64,000 bases of DNA, from positions 270,519 through 334,518 of the forward strand of contig NZ_JAMXWN010000001.1 of NCBI RefSeq assembly GCF_024125425.1, written 5' to 3'. The notes under the pieces were generated by a model. The model ran no database searches and was not told the origin of the DNA. It saw nothing but the letters and a program-made list of their open reading frames with translations. Position 1 is the stretch's first letter. The number at the start of each line of letters is the position of its first letter. This DNA comes from Sporolactobacillus kofuensis (lineage in GTDB: Bacteria; Bacillota; Bacilli; Bacillales; Sporolactobacillaceae). The translations under genes and the position numbers were made by a program. Of the stretch, positions 9,612 to 19,587 are shown one piece after another.

Positions 9612-10499
9612 TTGAGTGAACTTGGTCAAGCTCTTAAGGAAGCCCGTGAACAGAAAAACTTGTCTCTGGACGCTCTTCAAGAGGAAACAAAAATTCAAAA
9701 GCGCTATCTCAAAGCAATCGAGGAAGGCGACTTCAGCCAGTTACCTGGTGAGTTCTACACTAGAGCTTTTATAAAAAGCTATGCTGAGGCTGTAGACTTA
9801 GATTTCAAAAGTTTATCGGAACAATATGCTAGCGACATGCCTAGTATTAATAGGCAACCTGTAGAATCGCGAACGATGCCGCCTGACGGGAGTGAAGCAG
9901 ATCGCACGCCGAAACCGTTGCGACGTAATGCTGTTCGCGCGAGCAATTGGTCATCGTTTGTTAATAAAGCTATTGTACTTGTATTTGTACTAATCGCACT
10001 CATGATTGTGTACATTCTTGTCACGCATTTTGCAGGGAATCGTACCAATCCAAGTGCAGATCAGAGCAATGGAAATGCGGTACAATATAAAGGGAGCAGT
10101 ACTTCATCCAGTAGCAACTCATCTTCGGAAAATTCGGACACATCAAGCAGTTCTTCAGACGCTTCATCTACAACACAGAAAATGAAGCAGGAGAAGGTAC
10201 AAGGTTCTACGACCACATATACCTTATCCGGCGCAAAGAAATTCATTGTTACAGTAACGGCAAAGACGGATCGTCCGGCTTGGTTCATGGCGTCTGACGC
10301 AAAAACAAGTAAGCTTATTGCTCAAGGTACAGTGGCGGCAAATGGTAAGAAATCCTATCGTTTTGACGCAACCAATGTACAAACATTAAACATTCAATTC
10401 GGAAATGTACCAGGTACGGTGTTCAAAATTAATGGTAAAACAGTGAAATTTTCAAACACGGCTACTGTTCAGCATTTGATTATCAACTACACTAAGTAA
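9612..10499 (+). CDS. rodZ: Cell-shape protein RodZ (YmfM)
   Basis: Bitopic membrane protein that links MreB filaments to the cell-wall elongation machine. An N-terminal helix-turn-helix of the RodZ type covers about residues 4-65, followed by a basic segment, one membrane helix at about 119-141, a Ser-rich linker (SSTSSSSNSS), and a C-terminal beta domain (DUF4115 type, about 200-295). I start at the TTG at 9612, which gives SELGQALKEAR as in relatives; a GTG three codons earlier is the alternative. pgsA follows, as in B. subtilis. Confidence 0.9.
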   Translation: MSELGQALKEAREQKNLSLDALQEETKIQKRYLKAIEEGDFSQLPGEFYTRAFIKSYAEAVDLDFKSLSEQYASDMPSINRQPVESRTMPPDGSEADRTPKPLRRNAVRASNWSSFVNKAIVLVFVLIALMIVYILVTHFAGNRTNPSADQSNGNAVQYKGSSTSSSSNSSSENSDTSSSSSDASSTTQKMKQEKVQGSTTTYTLSGAKKFIVTVTAKTDRPAWFMASDAKTSKLIAQGTVAANGKKSYRFDATNVQTLNIQFGNVPGTVFKINGKTVKFSNTATVQHLIINYTK

Positions 10500-10515
10500 T
10501 TGCTTTCTTTCTAAT

Positions 10516-10547
10516 GGGCCAGCCTTTGTGGTGGCTCACTTTTTTTG
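10516..10547 (+). terminator. Terminator after rodZ
   Basis: GGGCCA pairs with TGGCTC, closed by GCC/GGT, followed by a T tract. Confidence 0.7.
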
Positions 10548-10624
10548 GATTATACTAAGTTTCTAATGGAATTAACCGTCATTGTTTATTCATAGTTTCA
10601 AGAACAGAATAGGAGGAATTGTTG

Positions 10625-11203
10625 ATGAATATCGCTAATAAATTAACTGTATCACGCATGATTATGATTCCACTTTTTTTAATCTTCCTTCTTTCTCCGA
10701 TTCATTTGGGTACATTGAGTGCGGGAATTTACCATCTCCCTGTATCTCAATTGATCGCCGCAGTCATCTTTATTCTCGCTTCATTCACAGATTGGCTTGA
10801 TGGTCAGCTTGCACGTAACTATCAATTGGTGACCAATTTTGGGAAACTGCTTGATCCACTCGCTGATAAATTGCTTGTGATGAGTGCTTTTGTCTCCTTT
10901 GTGGGTCTAGGAAGAATGGCATCTTGGATGGTCATCTTAATTTTGGCTCGGGAGTTTGCTGTTACCGGTTTGCGCCTTGTTGCTGTTGAGGAAGGCGAAG
11001 TGATCGCAGCAAGCAAAATTGCCAAATGGAAGACGTTCTCGCAAATGGTTGCGATCATCCTCTTTTTGTTTAATAATGTTCCATTTGGTTTGAACGGTTT
11101 TCCGCTCGATCAGATCATCCTTTGGGTAGCTGTCCTCCTAACTGTCATTTCGGGTGTAGACTACTTTTACAAAAACAGCGAGATTATTCTTCGCTCTAAA
11201 TAA
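10625..11203 (+). CDS. pgsA: CDP-diacylglycerol-glycerol-3-phosphate 3-phosphatidyltransferase (pgsA)
   Basis: Membrane enzyme that makes phosphatidylglycerol phosphate, the committed step to phosphatidylglycerol. The CDP-alcohol phosphotransferase signature is complete: D59-G60, A63-R64, G73, D77 and D81. It has several membrane helices and 192 residues. Start at ATG 10625, 8 nt after AGGAGG; an upstream TTG at 10619 is too close to the SD. Confidence 0.95.
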   Translation: MNIANKLTVSRMIMIPLFLIFLLSPIHLGTLSAGIYHLPVSQLIAAVIFILASFTDWLDGQLARNYQLVTNFGKLLDPLADKLLVMSAFVSFVGLGRMASWMVILILAREFAVTGLRLVAVEEGEVIAASKIAKWKTFSQMVAIILFLFNNVPFGLNGFPLDQIILWVAVLLTVISGVDYFYKNSEIILRSK

Positions 11204-11290
11204 GGAGAACGGACTTGCGCTCCATGCCTGTGTGCCTGATAATAGTGAGAGAATACTAGATCTGAAAACGCATGAGAGGAGTTCTTGCAC

Positions 11291-12538
11291 ATGAATGCGG
11301 AAATTATTGCAGTCGGTTCAGAACTGCTTCTTGGGCAGATTGCTAATACGAATGCTCAATTTATATCTGAGCATTTAGCTACACTGGGTATTGATGTTTT
11401 TTTTCATACCGTATGCGGTGATAATGAAGCCAGAATGATTGATGTGATCAAAAAAGCGGAAACAAGGGCTGATCTATTAATTTTTACAGGCGGCCTTGGT
11501 CCGACCAAAGATGACTTGACAAAAGAGACTGTTGCTCAAGTACTCGGAAGGAAGCTGGTCACTGATCAGGAAGCTATGGATAGTATTCTTGAATACTTTA
11601 AAGTGACTGGCCGTGAAATGACTGAGAATAATAAGAAACAGGCCCTTGTTATCGAAGGTAGCCAGGTATTGCCCAATCACCATGGCATGGCACCGGGTAT
11701 GATTGTTGATGCAGAGAATCATTTATACTTACTGATGCCGGGTGTACCTTCAGAAATGAAACCAATGTTTCTTGATTTTGCCAGTGGCTATCTAGCCAGC
11801 CGTAATAATGAGCATATACAGTCCCGTGTTCTCCGTTTCTTTGGAATTGGAGAATCTCAGCTCGAAACCAAAATTATCGATCTCATTGATGCACAATCCA
11901 ATCCAACCATTGCTCCACTTGCAAAAGAGAGTGAAGTGACGCTGAGACTGACAGCGAAGCACGAACGGGTTGAGCAAGCAAATGCAATGCTTGACAAAAT
12001 TGAAGCAGAAATTGATTCTCGTGTTGGCCAATTTTTATATGGCTATAACGAAGATTCACTGCCTGAGATTGTATTTAAACTCTTAGTAGATCAAAAGAAA
12101 ACGATCGCTTTTGCAGAAAGCCTGACCGGAGGAATGGCTGCTGATTGGATGGCTGGTATTCCAGGAGCATCTTCTGTGCTAAAGGGTGGGGTAGTTTCGT
12201 ATACAAATCAAGTCAAAGCAGATCTTCTACATGTACCTTCTGAGGTTTTAGCAAGTGATGGCGCGGTTAGTGATCGCTGTGCAAAGCACATGGCAGAATC
12301 TGTTCGGAAGTTATGCCATTCAGATATCGGGCTATCTTTTACTGGTGTTGCCGGGCCGGACAAGAGCGAAGGAAAAGCAGTTGGAACGGTTTATATTGGT
12401 TTCAGTGACGCTCATGAGACTCAAAGTTATCGATTCCAGTTCAATGGAGCACGCCAAAAGATCAGAACACAATCGGCTAAGACTGGTTATGATCTTGTCA
12501 GAAGGCATTTGAGAACACTTCCATTACTTAATCAATAA
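11291..12538 (+). CDS. cinA: Competence/damage-inducible protein CinA
   Basis: Two-domain protein: an N-terminal molybdopterin-binding-like domain (about 1-170, GSELLLGQI and GGLGPTKDDLT) and a C-terminal CinA domain (from about residue 255, ESLTGGMAADW, TGVAGPD). In homologues the domains have NMN deamidase and ADP-ribose pyrophosphatase activity, which salvage pyridine nucleotides. The 415-residue length is normal. Start at ATG 11291 behind GAGAGGAG. recA lies 262 bp downstream with its own promoter. Confidence 0.93.
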   Translation: MNAEIIAVGSELLLGQIANTNAQFISEHLATLGIDVFFHTVCGDNEARMIDVIKKAETRADLLIFTGGLGPTKDDLTKETVAQVLGRKLVTDQEAMDSILEYFKVTGREMTENNKKQALVIEGSQVLPNHHGMAPGMIVDAENHLYLLMPGVPSEMKPMFLDFASGYLASRNNEHIQSRVLRFFGIGESQLETKIIDLIDAQSNPTIAPLAKESEVTLRLTAKHERVEQANAMLDKIEAEIDSRVGQFLYGYNEDSLPEIVFKLLVDQKKTIAFAESLTGGMAADWMAGIPGASSVLKGGVVSYTNQVKADLLHVPSEVLASDGAVSDRCAKHMAESVRKLCHSDIGLSFTGVAGPDKSEGKAVGTVYIGFSDAHETQSYRFQFNGARQKIRTQSAKTGYDLVRRHLRTLPLLNQ

Positions 12539-12569
12539 TTATGTTCAATTTTCATGCTGTTTTCTGATT

Positions 12570-12665
12570 AAAAGATAATGTGGGAGACGCCTGCGGGATC
12601 ATTGATTGGCGCCAGCGAGACTACATCGATGAGGCTCGCGAGGCGTCGATGGAAGCGAACACATA
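12570..12665. repeat. Divergent interspersed repeat, copy B
   Basis: Contains GGGAGACGCCTGCGGGATC near the start and GAGGCTCGCGAGGCGTC, GGAAGCGAACAC near the end. This is the clearest match to the Bacillaceae intergenic repeat with GAGAC..CCTGCGGG ... GAGGCTC ... AAGCGAA. Confidence 0.6.
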
Positions 12666-12713
12666 GCTAGAATCAATAAAGCAACACCGAAAGATTTTAA
12701 CATAGAAAAAAAG

Positions 12714-12727
12714 CGAATAAATATTCG
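12714..12727. promoter_or_regulatory. LexA (SOS) box of recA
   Basis: CGAATAAATATTCG is a perfect palindrome that fits the Gram-positive box CGAAC-N4-GTTCG with C-to-T in both halves; B. subtilis recA also uses a CGAAT half-site. A second weaker site GAACACTTGTGC (12730-12741) overlaps the -35. Together they indicate SOS control. Confidence 0.75.
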
Positions 12728-12735
12728 CAGAACAC

Positions 12736-12764
12736 TTGTGCTCTTTTTTGAAAAAAGGTATGAT
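12736..12764 (+). promoter_or_regulatory. recA promoter
   Basis: TTGTGC, a 17-bp spacer and TATGAT, just downstream of the LexA-type palindrome. Confidence 0.75.
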
Positions 12765-12800
12765 AGCATAAGAGAATGTTGAAGGAGATGAACCACGATA

Positions 12801-13853
12801 ATGGCTGAAAAGAATGAACGAAAAGCAGCACTCGACAATGCACTTCGCCAGATCGAAAAACAATTTGGCAAAGGTTCGATTATGAGATTAGGAGAACGGC
12901 CGGAACAGCGAGTATCAACAGTATCAAGCGGTTCACTGGCTTTAGATATAGCAATGGGTGTCGGTGGTTATCCACGTGGCCGAATTATTGAAATATATGG
13001 TCCTGAATCCTCAGGTAAAACAACAGTTGCACTGCATGCGATCGCTGAAGCACAACAAGGTGGCGGACAAGCTGCGTTTATCGATGCAGAACATGCATTG
13101 GATCCGGTATATGCAGAAAATCTTGGTGTTAATATTGATGAACTACTTCTTTCACAACCGGATACCGGTGAGCAGGCTCTTGAAATTGCCGAAGCGTTGG
13201 TGCGTAGTGGAGCAGTTGATATTATTGTCATCGATTCCGTTGCTGCATTAGTTCCAAAAGCGGAAATTGAAGGCGAAATGGGAGACGCGCATGTTGGTTT
13301 GCAGGCGCGTTTGATGTCTCAAGCGTTGAGAAAATTGGGAGGAGCTATCAGCAAGTCTAAGACAACGGCAATCTTTATCAACCAGATTCGTGAGAAGGTA
13401 GGCGTTATGTTCGGCAATCCTGAAACGACACCAGGTGGGCGTGCACTTAAATTCTATGCTTCTGTACGCTTAGAAGTACGTCGTGCTGAGGCTTTGAAAC
13501 TAGGGAATGACATTGTAGGTAACAGAGCAAGAATTAAAGTCGTGAAAAACAAGGTTGCACCTCCTTTCAAACAAGCTGAAGTGGACATTATGTATGGACA
13601 AGGGATCTCCCAAGAAGGCGAAATTCTCGACATTGGAGCGGATCTCGATATCGTTGAAAAGAGCGGCTCATGGTATTCTTACAATAAGGAACGATTGGGG
13701 CAAGGTCGTGAGAATGCGAAATTGTACCTGAAAGAAAATGAAGCCGTAAAAGATGCGATTAAGCAACAAATTCGTGCACACTATAACTTAGATGACCTTC
13801 CTGACGAGGCTTCGGTTAATGCAGAAGCGCAGCCACTTCCTGACGAAGAATAA
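12801..13853 (+). CDS. recA: Recombinase RecA
   Basis: ATP-dependent strand-exchange protein and coprotease for LexA. The Walker A is GPESSGKTT (67-75); [14 protein letters not shown] is the L2/DNA-binding core, and [14 protein letters not shown] the L1 loop. It is 350 residues, the normal length, with an acidic C-terminus. An SD (GAAGGAG) lies 13 nt before the ATG, rather far. A strong terminator follows. Confidence 0.98.
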   Translation: MAEKNERKAALDNALRQIEKQFGKGSIMRLGERPEQRVSTVSSGSLALDIAMGVGGYPRGRIIEIYGPESSGKTTVALHAIAEAQQGGGQAAFIDAEHALDPVYAENLGVNIDELLLSQPDTGEQALEIAEALVRSGAVDIIVIDSVAALVPKAEIEGEMGDAHVGLQARLMSQALRKLGGAISKSKTTAIFINQIREKVGVMFGNPETTPGGRALKFYASVRLEVRRAEALKLGNDIVGNRARIKVVKNKVAPPFKQAEVDIMYGQGISQEGEILDIGADLDIVEKSGSWYSYNKERLGQGRENAKLYLKENEAVKDAIKQQIRAHYNLDDLPDEASVNAEAQPLPDEE

Positions 13854-13886
13854 TAGATAACTGATTGAGTCATAATCTCTACAACG

Positions 13887-13924
13887 AAGAACTTGCACCT
13901 GTATCGTGGTGTAAGTTCTTTTTT
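13887..13924 (+). terminator. Terminator after recA
   Basis: AAGAACTTGCACC pairs with GGTGTAAGTTCTT (one G-U), loop TGTATCGT, then six T. Confidence 0.92.
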
Positions 13925-13999
13925 GTGGTGTGAACGCTTTTAATGATGTTGAAAAATCAGAAAATAACAGTAGTTTCCTCAATGCTTGGATTGCGTAAG

Positions 14000-14028
14000 G
14001 TTGACAACCCAAATAGGCAATTATACAA
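14000..14028 (+). promoter_or_regulatory. Promoter of rny with long 5' leader
   Basis: Perfect TTGACA, 17-bp spacer and TACAAT. The start of rny lies about 235 bp further on. The leader contains two small hairpins (CTCGT-tatc-ACGAG near 14140; AAGTAAAA/TTTTACTT at 14215-14237) and no gene. Confidence 0.8.
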
Positions 14029-14270
14029 TGAACATGTAACTACAAAGTTTTTGATTTTTTGATTATGTAAACTTATCGCATGAACATGCTTAAGGGTGAT
14101 AAAGAAAGTAATTCGCTTAAAGGTTCCTTTCAATCCACTCGTTATCACGAGCAATCGAATATGAACACTGAAAGATCTTACTTTCCATTTGTCGCTACGT
14201 TAAGCATCATTCAAAAGTAAAAACATTTGTTTTACTTATTGATGATATGGAAAAGCAAGGAGGTGAAATG

Positions 14271-15833
14271 ATGACAGCTTATGTTATGATCGCCTCCATT
14301 GCGCTGACCTCTGTAGTTTGTCTGTTTGTTGGCTATTACATTCGAAAGAAAATTGCTGAAGCAAAAATTGCTACTGCTGAAACTGCGGCACGCCAAATCG
14401 TTGATGATGCACACCGAGATGCGGAAGCCTTGAAAAAGGAAGCGCTCTTGGAAGCAAAAGACGAAATTCACACGCTTAGAACTCAGACTGAGAATGAGGC
14501 ACGTGATCGGCGAAATGAACTTCAGAGGCAGGAAAACCGCCTTTTGCAGAAAGAGGATCTGCTCGATCGAAAAAGCGAATCTCTCGATAATAAAGAAAGT
14601 TCATTGGAAAAAAGGGAGGAATCTCTTAGCAAGAAACGTCGACAAATTGAAGAGATGGAAAGCAAAGTGGAGGAATCGCTGCGTAAACAGCAGTCAGAAC
14701 TCGAACGAATATCCGGACTAACTAATGATGAGGCGAAAGAGCTTATCTTGAACCAAGTGAGACAGGAAACGGCTCATGAGGCTGCTCAGATCGCAAAGGA
14801 CATTGAGACACGAGCGAAAGAAGATGCTGAAAAGAAAGCAAAAAGCATTCTTTCTCTAGCGATTCAGCGTTGTGCGGCTGATCATGTTACTGAGACTACT
14901 GTTTCGGTTGTTAACTTGCCAAATGACGAGATGAAAGGACGTATTATCGGACGAGAAGGTCGAAACATTCGTACGTTAGAAACTTTAACGGGGATTGACT
15001 TGATCATTGATGATACTCCGGAAGCAGTCATATTGTCGGGATTTGATCCGATTCGCCGCGAAGTTGCGCGAATTGCTCTTGAAAAACTTGTGCAGGATGG
15101 TCGTATCCATCCAGCACGTATTGAAGAGATGGTTGAAAAATCACGGCATGAGGTCGATGAGAAAATTCGCGATTATGGTGAACAAACAACCTTTGAGGTT
15201 GGCATCCACAGTCTGCATCCGGACTTAATTAAAATTTTGGGTCGACTCCACTTCAGAACGAGCTACGGTCAAAATGTTTTGAAGCATTCAGTGGAGGTTG
15301 CTTTCTTAGCTGGAATGATGGCTGCCGAACTCGGTGAGGATGAGCATTTGGCTAGAAGAGCCGGACTTCTACACGATATCGGTAAAGCGATTGATCATGA
15401 GGTTGAAGGTAGCCATGTTGAAATCGGCGTAGAATTGGCGACGAAGTACAAGGAGCACCCGGTTGTGATTAACAGTATCGCGTCTCACCATGGTGACACG
15501 GAAGCTACTTCTGTCATTTCAGTACTTGTGGCCGCTGCCGATGCATTGTCTGCTGCAAGACCTGGAGCAAGACGTGAGACGCTTGAGACGTATATCCATA
15601 GGCTCGAAAAGTTAGAGGAAATTTCAGAATCCTTTGAGGGTGTTGAGAAATCCTATGCGATTCAAGCAGGTCGTGAAATTCGCATCATTGTTCAGCCAGA
15701 TATCGTTGACGACGCGAAGTCCTATCAGTTAGCGCATGAAATCACCCAAAAGATTGAAAATGAACTGGATTATCCAGGAAATATCAAAGTAACGGTAATT
15801 CGTGAAACGCGAGCTGTAGAATATGCGAAATAA
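14271..15833 (+). CDS. rny: Ribonuclease Y
   Basis: Membrane-anchored endoribonuclease that starts mRNA turnover. One N-terminal membrane helix (about 4-24), a long coiled coil (about 30-190), a KH domain (about 205-270, [12 protein letters not shown]) and an HD domain with H368-D369 (LLHDIGKA). With the ATG at 14271 the length is 520 residues, the same as B. subtilis RNase Y; another ATG one codon earlier is possible, both behind AAGGAGGTG. Its specificity factors include the RicA complex, and ricA is present at 27434. Confidence 0.96.
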   Translation: MTAYVMIASIALTSVVCLFVGYYIRKKIAEAKIATAETAARQIVDDAHRDAEALKKEALLEAKDEIHTLRTQTENEARDRRNELQRQENRLLQKEDLLDRKSESLDNKESSLEKREESLSKKRRQIEEMESKVEESLRKQQSELERISGLTNDEAKELILNQVRQETAHEAAQIAKDIETRAKEDAEKKAKSILSLAIQRCAADHVTETTVSVVNLPNDEMKGRIIGREGRNIRTLETLTGIDLIIDDTPEAVILSGFDPIRREVARIALEKLVQDGRIHPARIEEMVEKSRHEVDEKIRDYGEQTTFEVGIHSLHPDLIKILGRLHFRTSYGQNVLKHSVEVAFLAGMMAAELGEDEHLARRAGLLHDIGKAIDHEVEGSHVEIGVELATKYKEHPVVINSIASHHGDTEATSVISVLVAAADALSAARPGARRETLETYIHRLEKLEEISESFEGVEKSYAIQAGREIRIIVQPDIVDDAKSYQLAHEITQKIENELDYPGNIKVTVIRETRAVEYAK

Positions 15834-15834
15834 G

Positions 15835-15860
15835 AAAGGCGGCGAACAGCCGCCTTTTTT
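15835..15860 (+). terminator. Terminator after rny
   Basis: AAAGGCGGC pairs with GCCGCCTTT, loop GAACA, with a T tract. Confidence 0.93.
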
Positions 15861-16046
15861 ATACTATATTTAAATAATTTACGTTGAGTAATCGGTCATA
15901 TGCTGCACTCACGAACTAGATAATGATCAAGTGAGCATTAACCGAAACAAATCAGCTCTTGACTTTGGATCAGGTGAACTCAGCCAATATTTTTTTACTT
16001 GAATTTAAGATTGAAATAAAGAAGTACTCGGAAAAGAGCGTGGAGA

Positions 16047-16844
16047 ATGAAGATACTATTTGTCGGTGATGTCTACGGACGCACGGGGAGGCAGATGATC
16101 CAAGACTATCTGCCGAAATTGAAGAGTAAGTTTAATCCGACGGCAACAATTGTGAATGCTGAAAATGCCGCACATGGAAAGGGACTTACAAAGAAAATTT
16201 ACAGACAGCTGCTTGAAGTTGGTGCGGATATGCTCACGATGGGGAATCACACCTGGGATAATCGCGAAATCTTTGAATTTATTGACGATGCCAAGCAACT
16301 TGTTCGACCGGCAAACTTCCCGGCAGGAACACCTGGAACGGGGCTTCGCTTCTTGACATTGCCACATAATATCCAAGTTGCTGTGATTAATATACAAGGA
16401 CGCGTCTTTCTTCCACCGTTAGATGATCCATTTAGCACTGTAAAACAGCTCGTAGACGAGGCACGAAAGAAAACACCAATTATCTTTATTGATGTGCATG
16501 CGGAAACGACGAGTGAGAAACTTGCACTAGGTTGGTATTTGGATGGCACTGTTTCCGCAGTTGTTGGTACGCATACCCATGTTCAAACCGCAGATGAACG
16601 GATCTTTCCACAGGGCACTGCGTATCTCACCGATGTCGGGATGACCGGACCTTATAATGGAATTATTGGTGTGCAAAGGGCATCGGTGACCAAACGCTTC
16701 CTTACATCGATGCCGGTTCGTTTTGAAAGTGAAGAAGGGCCGGGCCAATTAAGCGCAGTACTGATTCACGTTAATGACAAAACAGGTAAAGCAAGCAAAA
16801 TCGAACGTATATTAATTAATGATGATCATTTGTTTTTTGATTGA
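16047..16844 (+). CDS. ymdB: Phosphodiesterase YmdB
   Basis: Dinuclear-metal phosphodiesterase that in B. subtilis acts on 2',3'-cyclic nucleotides and influences biofilm versus motility. Metal ligands are visible: D8 (GDVYGR), E39-N40 (NAEN), N67-H68 (GNHTW), H151, H176 and H178 (GTHTH). The 265-residue length is normal. SD GTGGAG is close to the ATG. It follows rny as in other Bacillales, but the usual next gene, spoVS, is here on the opposite strand. Confidence 0.93.
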   Translation: MKILFVGDVYGRTGRQMIQDYLPKLKSKFNPTATIVNAENAAHGKGLTKKIYRQLLEVGADMLTMGNHTWDNREIFEFIDDAKQLVRPANFPAGTPGTGLRFLTLPHNIQVAVINIQGRVFLPPLDDPFSTVKQLVDEARKKTPIIFIDVHAETTSEKLALGWYLDGTVSAVVGTHTHVQTADERIFPQGTAYLTDVGMTGPYNGIIGVQRASVTKRFLTSMPVRFESEEGPGQLSAVLIHVNDKTGKASKIERILINDDHLFFD

Positions 16845-16871
16845 TGGATTATAAGGTGACTATAAATCTAT

Positions 16872-16912
16872 AAAAAAGACAGCTTCACGCATAGGTGAAA
16901 CTGTCTTTTTTA
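16872..16912 (+). terminator. Terminator after ymdB
   Basis: AAAAAAGACAG and CTGTCTTTTTT pair with an inner TTCAC/GTGAA stem. The A and T runs would let it act in both directions. 16913-17045 shows nothing further. Confidence 0.9.
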
Positions 16913-17045
16913 CAATTATTTGCGAAGTCAAAATGTCGAGAACACTACGAAACATCATGAGAACATTTTCGCATTCATTCATGACAAACCATTTCTTTTT
17001 GGCACCGTTAGGTCACTTTTAAGTCACTTTAGATTTGATCGAAGT

Positions 17046-17072
17046 GACAAAAGGGTCTTTATGACACCCTTT
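17046..17072 (-). terminator. Terminator of spoVS
   Basis: Read on the minus strand, AAAGGGT and ACCCTTTT pair directly after the spoVS stop. Confidence 0.65.
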
Positions 17073-17332
17073 CAACGTGGTTCAACGATGAGCTTGATTG
17101 CTGTCCGTTCTTCTCCATCAATCAGAATATCTGTAAATGCTGGAATGCAAATGAGATCAAGTCCGCTCGGTGCGACGAAGCCTCTAGCGATGGCTACGGC
17201 TTTTACGGCTTGATTGAGCGCTCCTGCGCCAATTGCTTGTATTTCCGCTGTTTTTTGTTCCCTCATTGCATGTGCAAGGGCACCGGCAACAGAATTAGGT
17301 ATAGATTTTGCTGAAACTTTTAACACATCCAT
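17072..17332 (-). CDS. spoVS: Stage V sporulation protein S (SpoVS)
   Basis: Small Alba-like protein of 86 residues, almost invariant in Bacillales; needed in B. subtilis for coat assembly and stage V. The core EIQAIGAGALNQAVKAVAIA and CIPAFTD are intact. SD AAGGAG lies at normal distance. In B. subtilis it lies downstream of ymdB in the same direction; here it faces ymdB, so this locus has been inverted or moved. The upstream gap 17333-17608 contains a GAATAT word that could be part of a sigma-H type promoter, which I cannot confirm. Confidence 0.95.
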   Translation of the reverse strand: MDVLKVSAKSIPNSVAGALAHAMREQKTAEIQAIGAGALNQAVKAVAIARGFVAPSGLDLICIPAFTDILIDGEERTAIKLIVEPR

Positions 17333-17536
17333 GTCCGCTTGTCATCTCCTTATGAGGATTGCCCATAAAATACTATATTCTTGAAAAAGATGACTATGCC
17401 ACTTTGAGCAGAAAGTTTGTTCAACATGGTTTTGACTCATAAAGTTAAGTGGCTCAGTTTTAACAACACATTGAATTTTTCTATGCGATTCGTGAGTAAG
17501 AAGGGGACAGAACAACAGAGTGGATAATGTTTAAGC

Positions 17537-17557
17537 GGTTACATAAACATGGTATAA
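17537..17557 (+). promoter_or_regulatory. Possible promoter of the CBS-domain gene
   Basis: TATAAT at 17552-17557 is preceded by GTTTAA. The pair GTTTAA ... TGGTAT with a 15-bp gap also resembles a sigma-B site, so general-stress control is possible. A good sigma-A -35 box is not visible. Confidence 0.35.
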
Positions 17558-17608
17558 TAATAAGAGAAACAGAAGATATAGTTCAAACGCTTAAGGAGGC
17601 GAATGCTG

Positions 17609-18070
17609 ATGCTTGTCGAACAATTAATGATCAAAAATGTGGTGACTGTTCGTGAAACGGATACCATTAAGTCACTCATTAAGACAATGATTGATCACAA
17701 CATCGGTGGTGCTCCGGTCTTGGATGGAAACGATCGATTAGTTGGCTACATCAGCGATGGCGATTTGTTACGCGCACTATCACCCAAGCAGCAAACCATC
17801 TATGATCTCTATTCATTAATTTCAGCGATTCGTGTTGATCTATCTACCGAAAAAATAAGAGATCTTCTGGATCAGCAAGTAAAAGATTTAATGAAAAAGA
17901 AGAATTTACAGATGGTTCATGAAGATAAAGATTTGGATTCCGTTCTTAAATTGCTTTCTCATTACCATATCAAGCGCATCCCAGTCGTCGATGATGAACG
18001 ACATGTTGTGGGATTACTTACGAGAAGCCATATCATTCGTCACATTGGTGAACAGTTGATTAACGAATAA
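17609..18070 (+). CDS. CBS-domain pair protein
   Basis: Cytosolic protein of 153 residues made of two CBS motifs (about 1-60 and 92-150: VVTVRETDTI, GGAPVLD, GYISDGDLL; IKRIPVVDD, GLLTRSHI). Such stand-alone pairs bind adenosyl ligands (AMP, ATP, SAM) and act as sensors; the partner is unknown. I start at ATG 17609, 9 nt from AGGAGG; ATG 17603 is nearer. No neighbouring gene suggests a target. Confidence 0.75.
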   Translation: MLVEQLMIKNVVTVRETDTIKSLIKTMIDHNIGGAPVLDGNDRLVGYISDGDLLRALSPKQQTIYDLYSLISAIRVDLSTEKIRDLLDQQVKDLMKKKNLQMVHEDKDLDSVLKLLSHYHIKRIPVVDDERHVVGLLTRSHIIRHIGEQLINE

Positions 18071-18085
18071 TTGAATATAAATACT

Positions 18086-18125
18086 AATGAAGCAGTATGG
18101 GAATCTCCCTACTGCTTCATTTTCT
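18086..18125. terminator. Bidirectional terminator between CBS gene and MFS gene
   Basis: AATGAAGCAGTA pairs with TACTGCTTCATT around a GGG/CCC closed loop. It lies between convergent genes and has A and T ends. Confidence 0.85.
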
Positions 18126-18173
18126 CTGTTCTTCTACGATAATACTCTTACATCATTTACTCTCCATCTTTTA

Positions 18174-19415
18174 TTAAAAGCCGAAATCATCAGGGCAAAC
18201 GTTGTGTACGGATGGGATCCTGCGAAGAATCGGAACGAGACTCACATAAACAGCTATGAAAAGCAAGCTGACACTGGTCAGTGTAAAAATAAGCTGTGGG
18301 CCGAATAGAGCGGCTAAGGAACCACCAAGAAGAGATCCCAGTGGCATGATGCATGAAGAGATACTTGCCATAACAGAAACCGACCGTGCAAGTAATTTTT
18401 CTGGAATAACATTTTGCATCATTGCAAAACTGAGTACATTATTTAAACCAATCGGAACCATACTCATTGCAAAGAGAACAATTTTTAAAATGAAAATGGG
18501 AATCAGTGCAGAACCAATCCAGAAAATAAATCCAGCTGCATAGCTGATTACCATTAAATGCCCAAATGCGAAACGTTCAAAGAGTCCAGCGATTGCTGCG
18601 CCAACAAGTACTCCAATTGACATTCCGGCTAGCAGAAACCCATATGTTTTCGCCCCACCTAGTGAATCTGCATAGGCAGGTAAGGACGCCATCATTGCGC
18701 CAAATGCAAAGTTGGTGATCGCACCCGCGACAAGTATCTTTCCAAGTAAAGAATGGAGCACAAGCTGAAATCCTTCTTTAAGGTCGATAAAATATCTTTT
18801 TGTTTGTGCACCTAGTGATTGATTTGCTTTTTCTACATGGTTCTCTGGCAATTGAAGTGCTGCAAAGAGTAGAGCAGTAATGAGAAAAGTGATGATGTCG
18901 GCAGTATATAACGCCATCGCACCGACAAGTGCAACAAGTACGCCACTAATCGCATTAAAAGCAGCATCAGTACCTTGTACAGCAACGGACATTAATGAAT
19001 TTGCTGAGACTCGTTGATCTCTTGGGAGGATTCTTGGAATTAATGCGTTCTCTGCCGGAAAGGAAAACTGATTAAGAAATGCTGCAAGCGGCATAATAAT
19101 GAGAATAAGTGAAATTGAGAGCACATGAAAACGATACGCGATCGGAATGATACTCAGGAGAAGTGCTTGAATTAACTGAGTGTTGATGAGTAATTTTCGA
19201 ATTGAAGAACGATCAATCATTGGGCCACAGATAAATTGCAAGGCTTGTGGAAGCATGGTTAAAAATCCTGCAAGACCGGAGTAAAAAGCAGATCCTCCTA
19301 ATTTGTAGACCAGCCACATGGCTGCAATGTAGTACATGCTGTCACCAATATTTGTAATCAAGCGACCAATAAATAGGATCATAAAGTTCTTATTGCGGAT
19401 CAAACCTTTCATCAT
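18174..19415 (-). CDS. MFS exporter, copy 1
   Basis: Membrane transporter of 413 residues with about 12 helices, in the drug/macrolide-efflux-like (MFS_3) branch: GRLITNIGDSMYYIAAMWLV at the N-terminus, then GPMIDRSSIRK as the loop 2-3 motif. It is a close paralogue of the next gene upstream: the same N-terminal block, FLNQFSFPAE and the same C-terminal pattern. The SD is AAGGAAGG. The substrate is not predictable from the sequence. Confidence 0.8.
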   Translation of the reverse strand: MMKGLIRNKNFMILFIGRLITNIGDSMYYIAAMWLVYKLGGSAFYSGLAGFLTMLPQALQFICGPMIDRSSIRKLLINTQLIQALLLSIIPIAYRFHVLSISLILIIMPLAAFLNQFSFPAENALIPRILPRDQRVSANSLMSVAVQGTDAAFNAISGVLVALVGAMALYTADIITFLITALLFAALQLPENHVEKANQSLGAQTKRYFIDLKEGFQLVLHSLLGKILVAGAITNFAFGAMMASLPAYADSLGGAKTYGFLLAGMSIGVLVGAAIAGLFERFAFGHLMVISYAAGFIFWIGSALIPIFILKIVLFAMSMVPIGLNNVLSFAMMQNVIPEKLLARSVSVMASISSCIMPLGSLLGGSLAALFGPQLIFTLTSVSLLFIAVYVSLVPILRRIPSVHNVCPDDFGF

Positions 19416-19534
19416 CTAACTTCCTTCCTTAAGCTAACTTATTATCTACATACAATGTAGCAAAGTTCTTCCGCGTATGAATCAGTCGCTAGTCTTAGAA
19501 AAACGCCACCTTCAGCATGAAATTAACAGTATAC

Positions 19535-19569
19535 AAAAACTGAGCAGATCTATTCCATCTCTACTCAGT
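19535..19569 (-). terminator. Terminator after MFS copy 2
   Basis: On the minus strand ACTGAG..AG..AT pairs with ATCT.CTCAGT, followed by TTTTTG. Confidence 0.65.
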
Positions 19570-19587
19570 CAACAGCTTATTCTTTTA

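Noticed and set aside
10061..10288. 75-codon acidic ORF opposite rodZ
   Set aside because: Antisense shadow of the Ser-rich linker.
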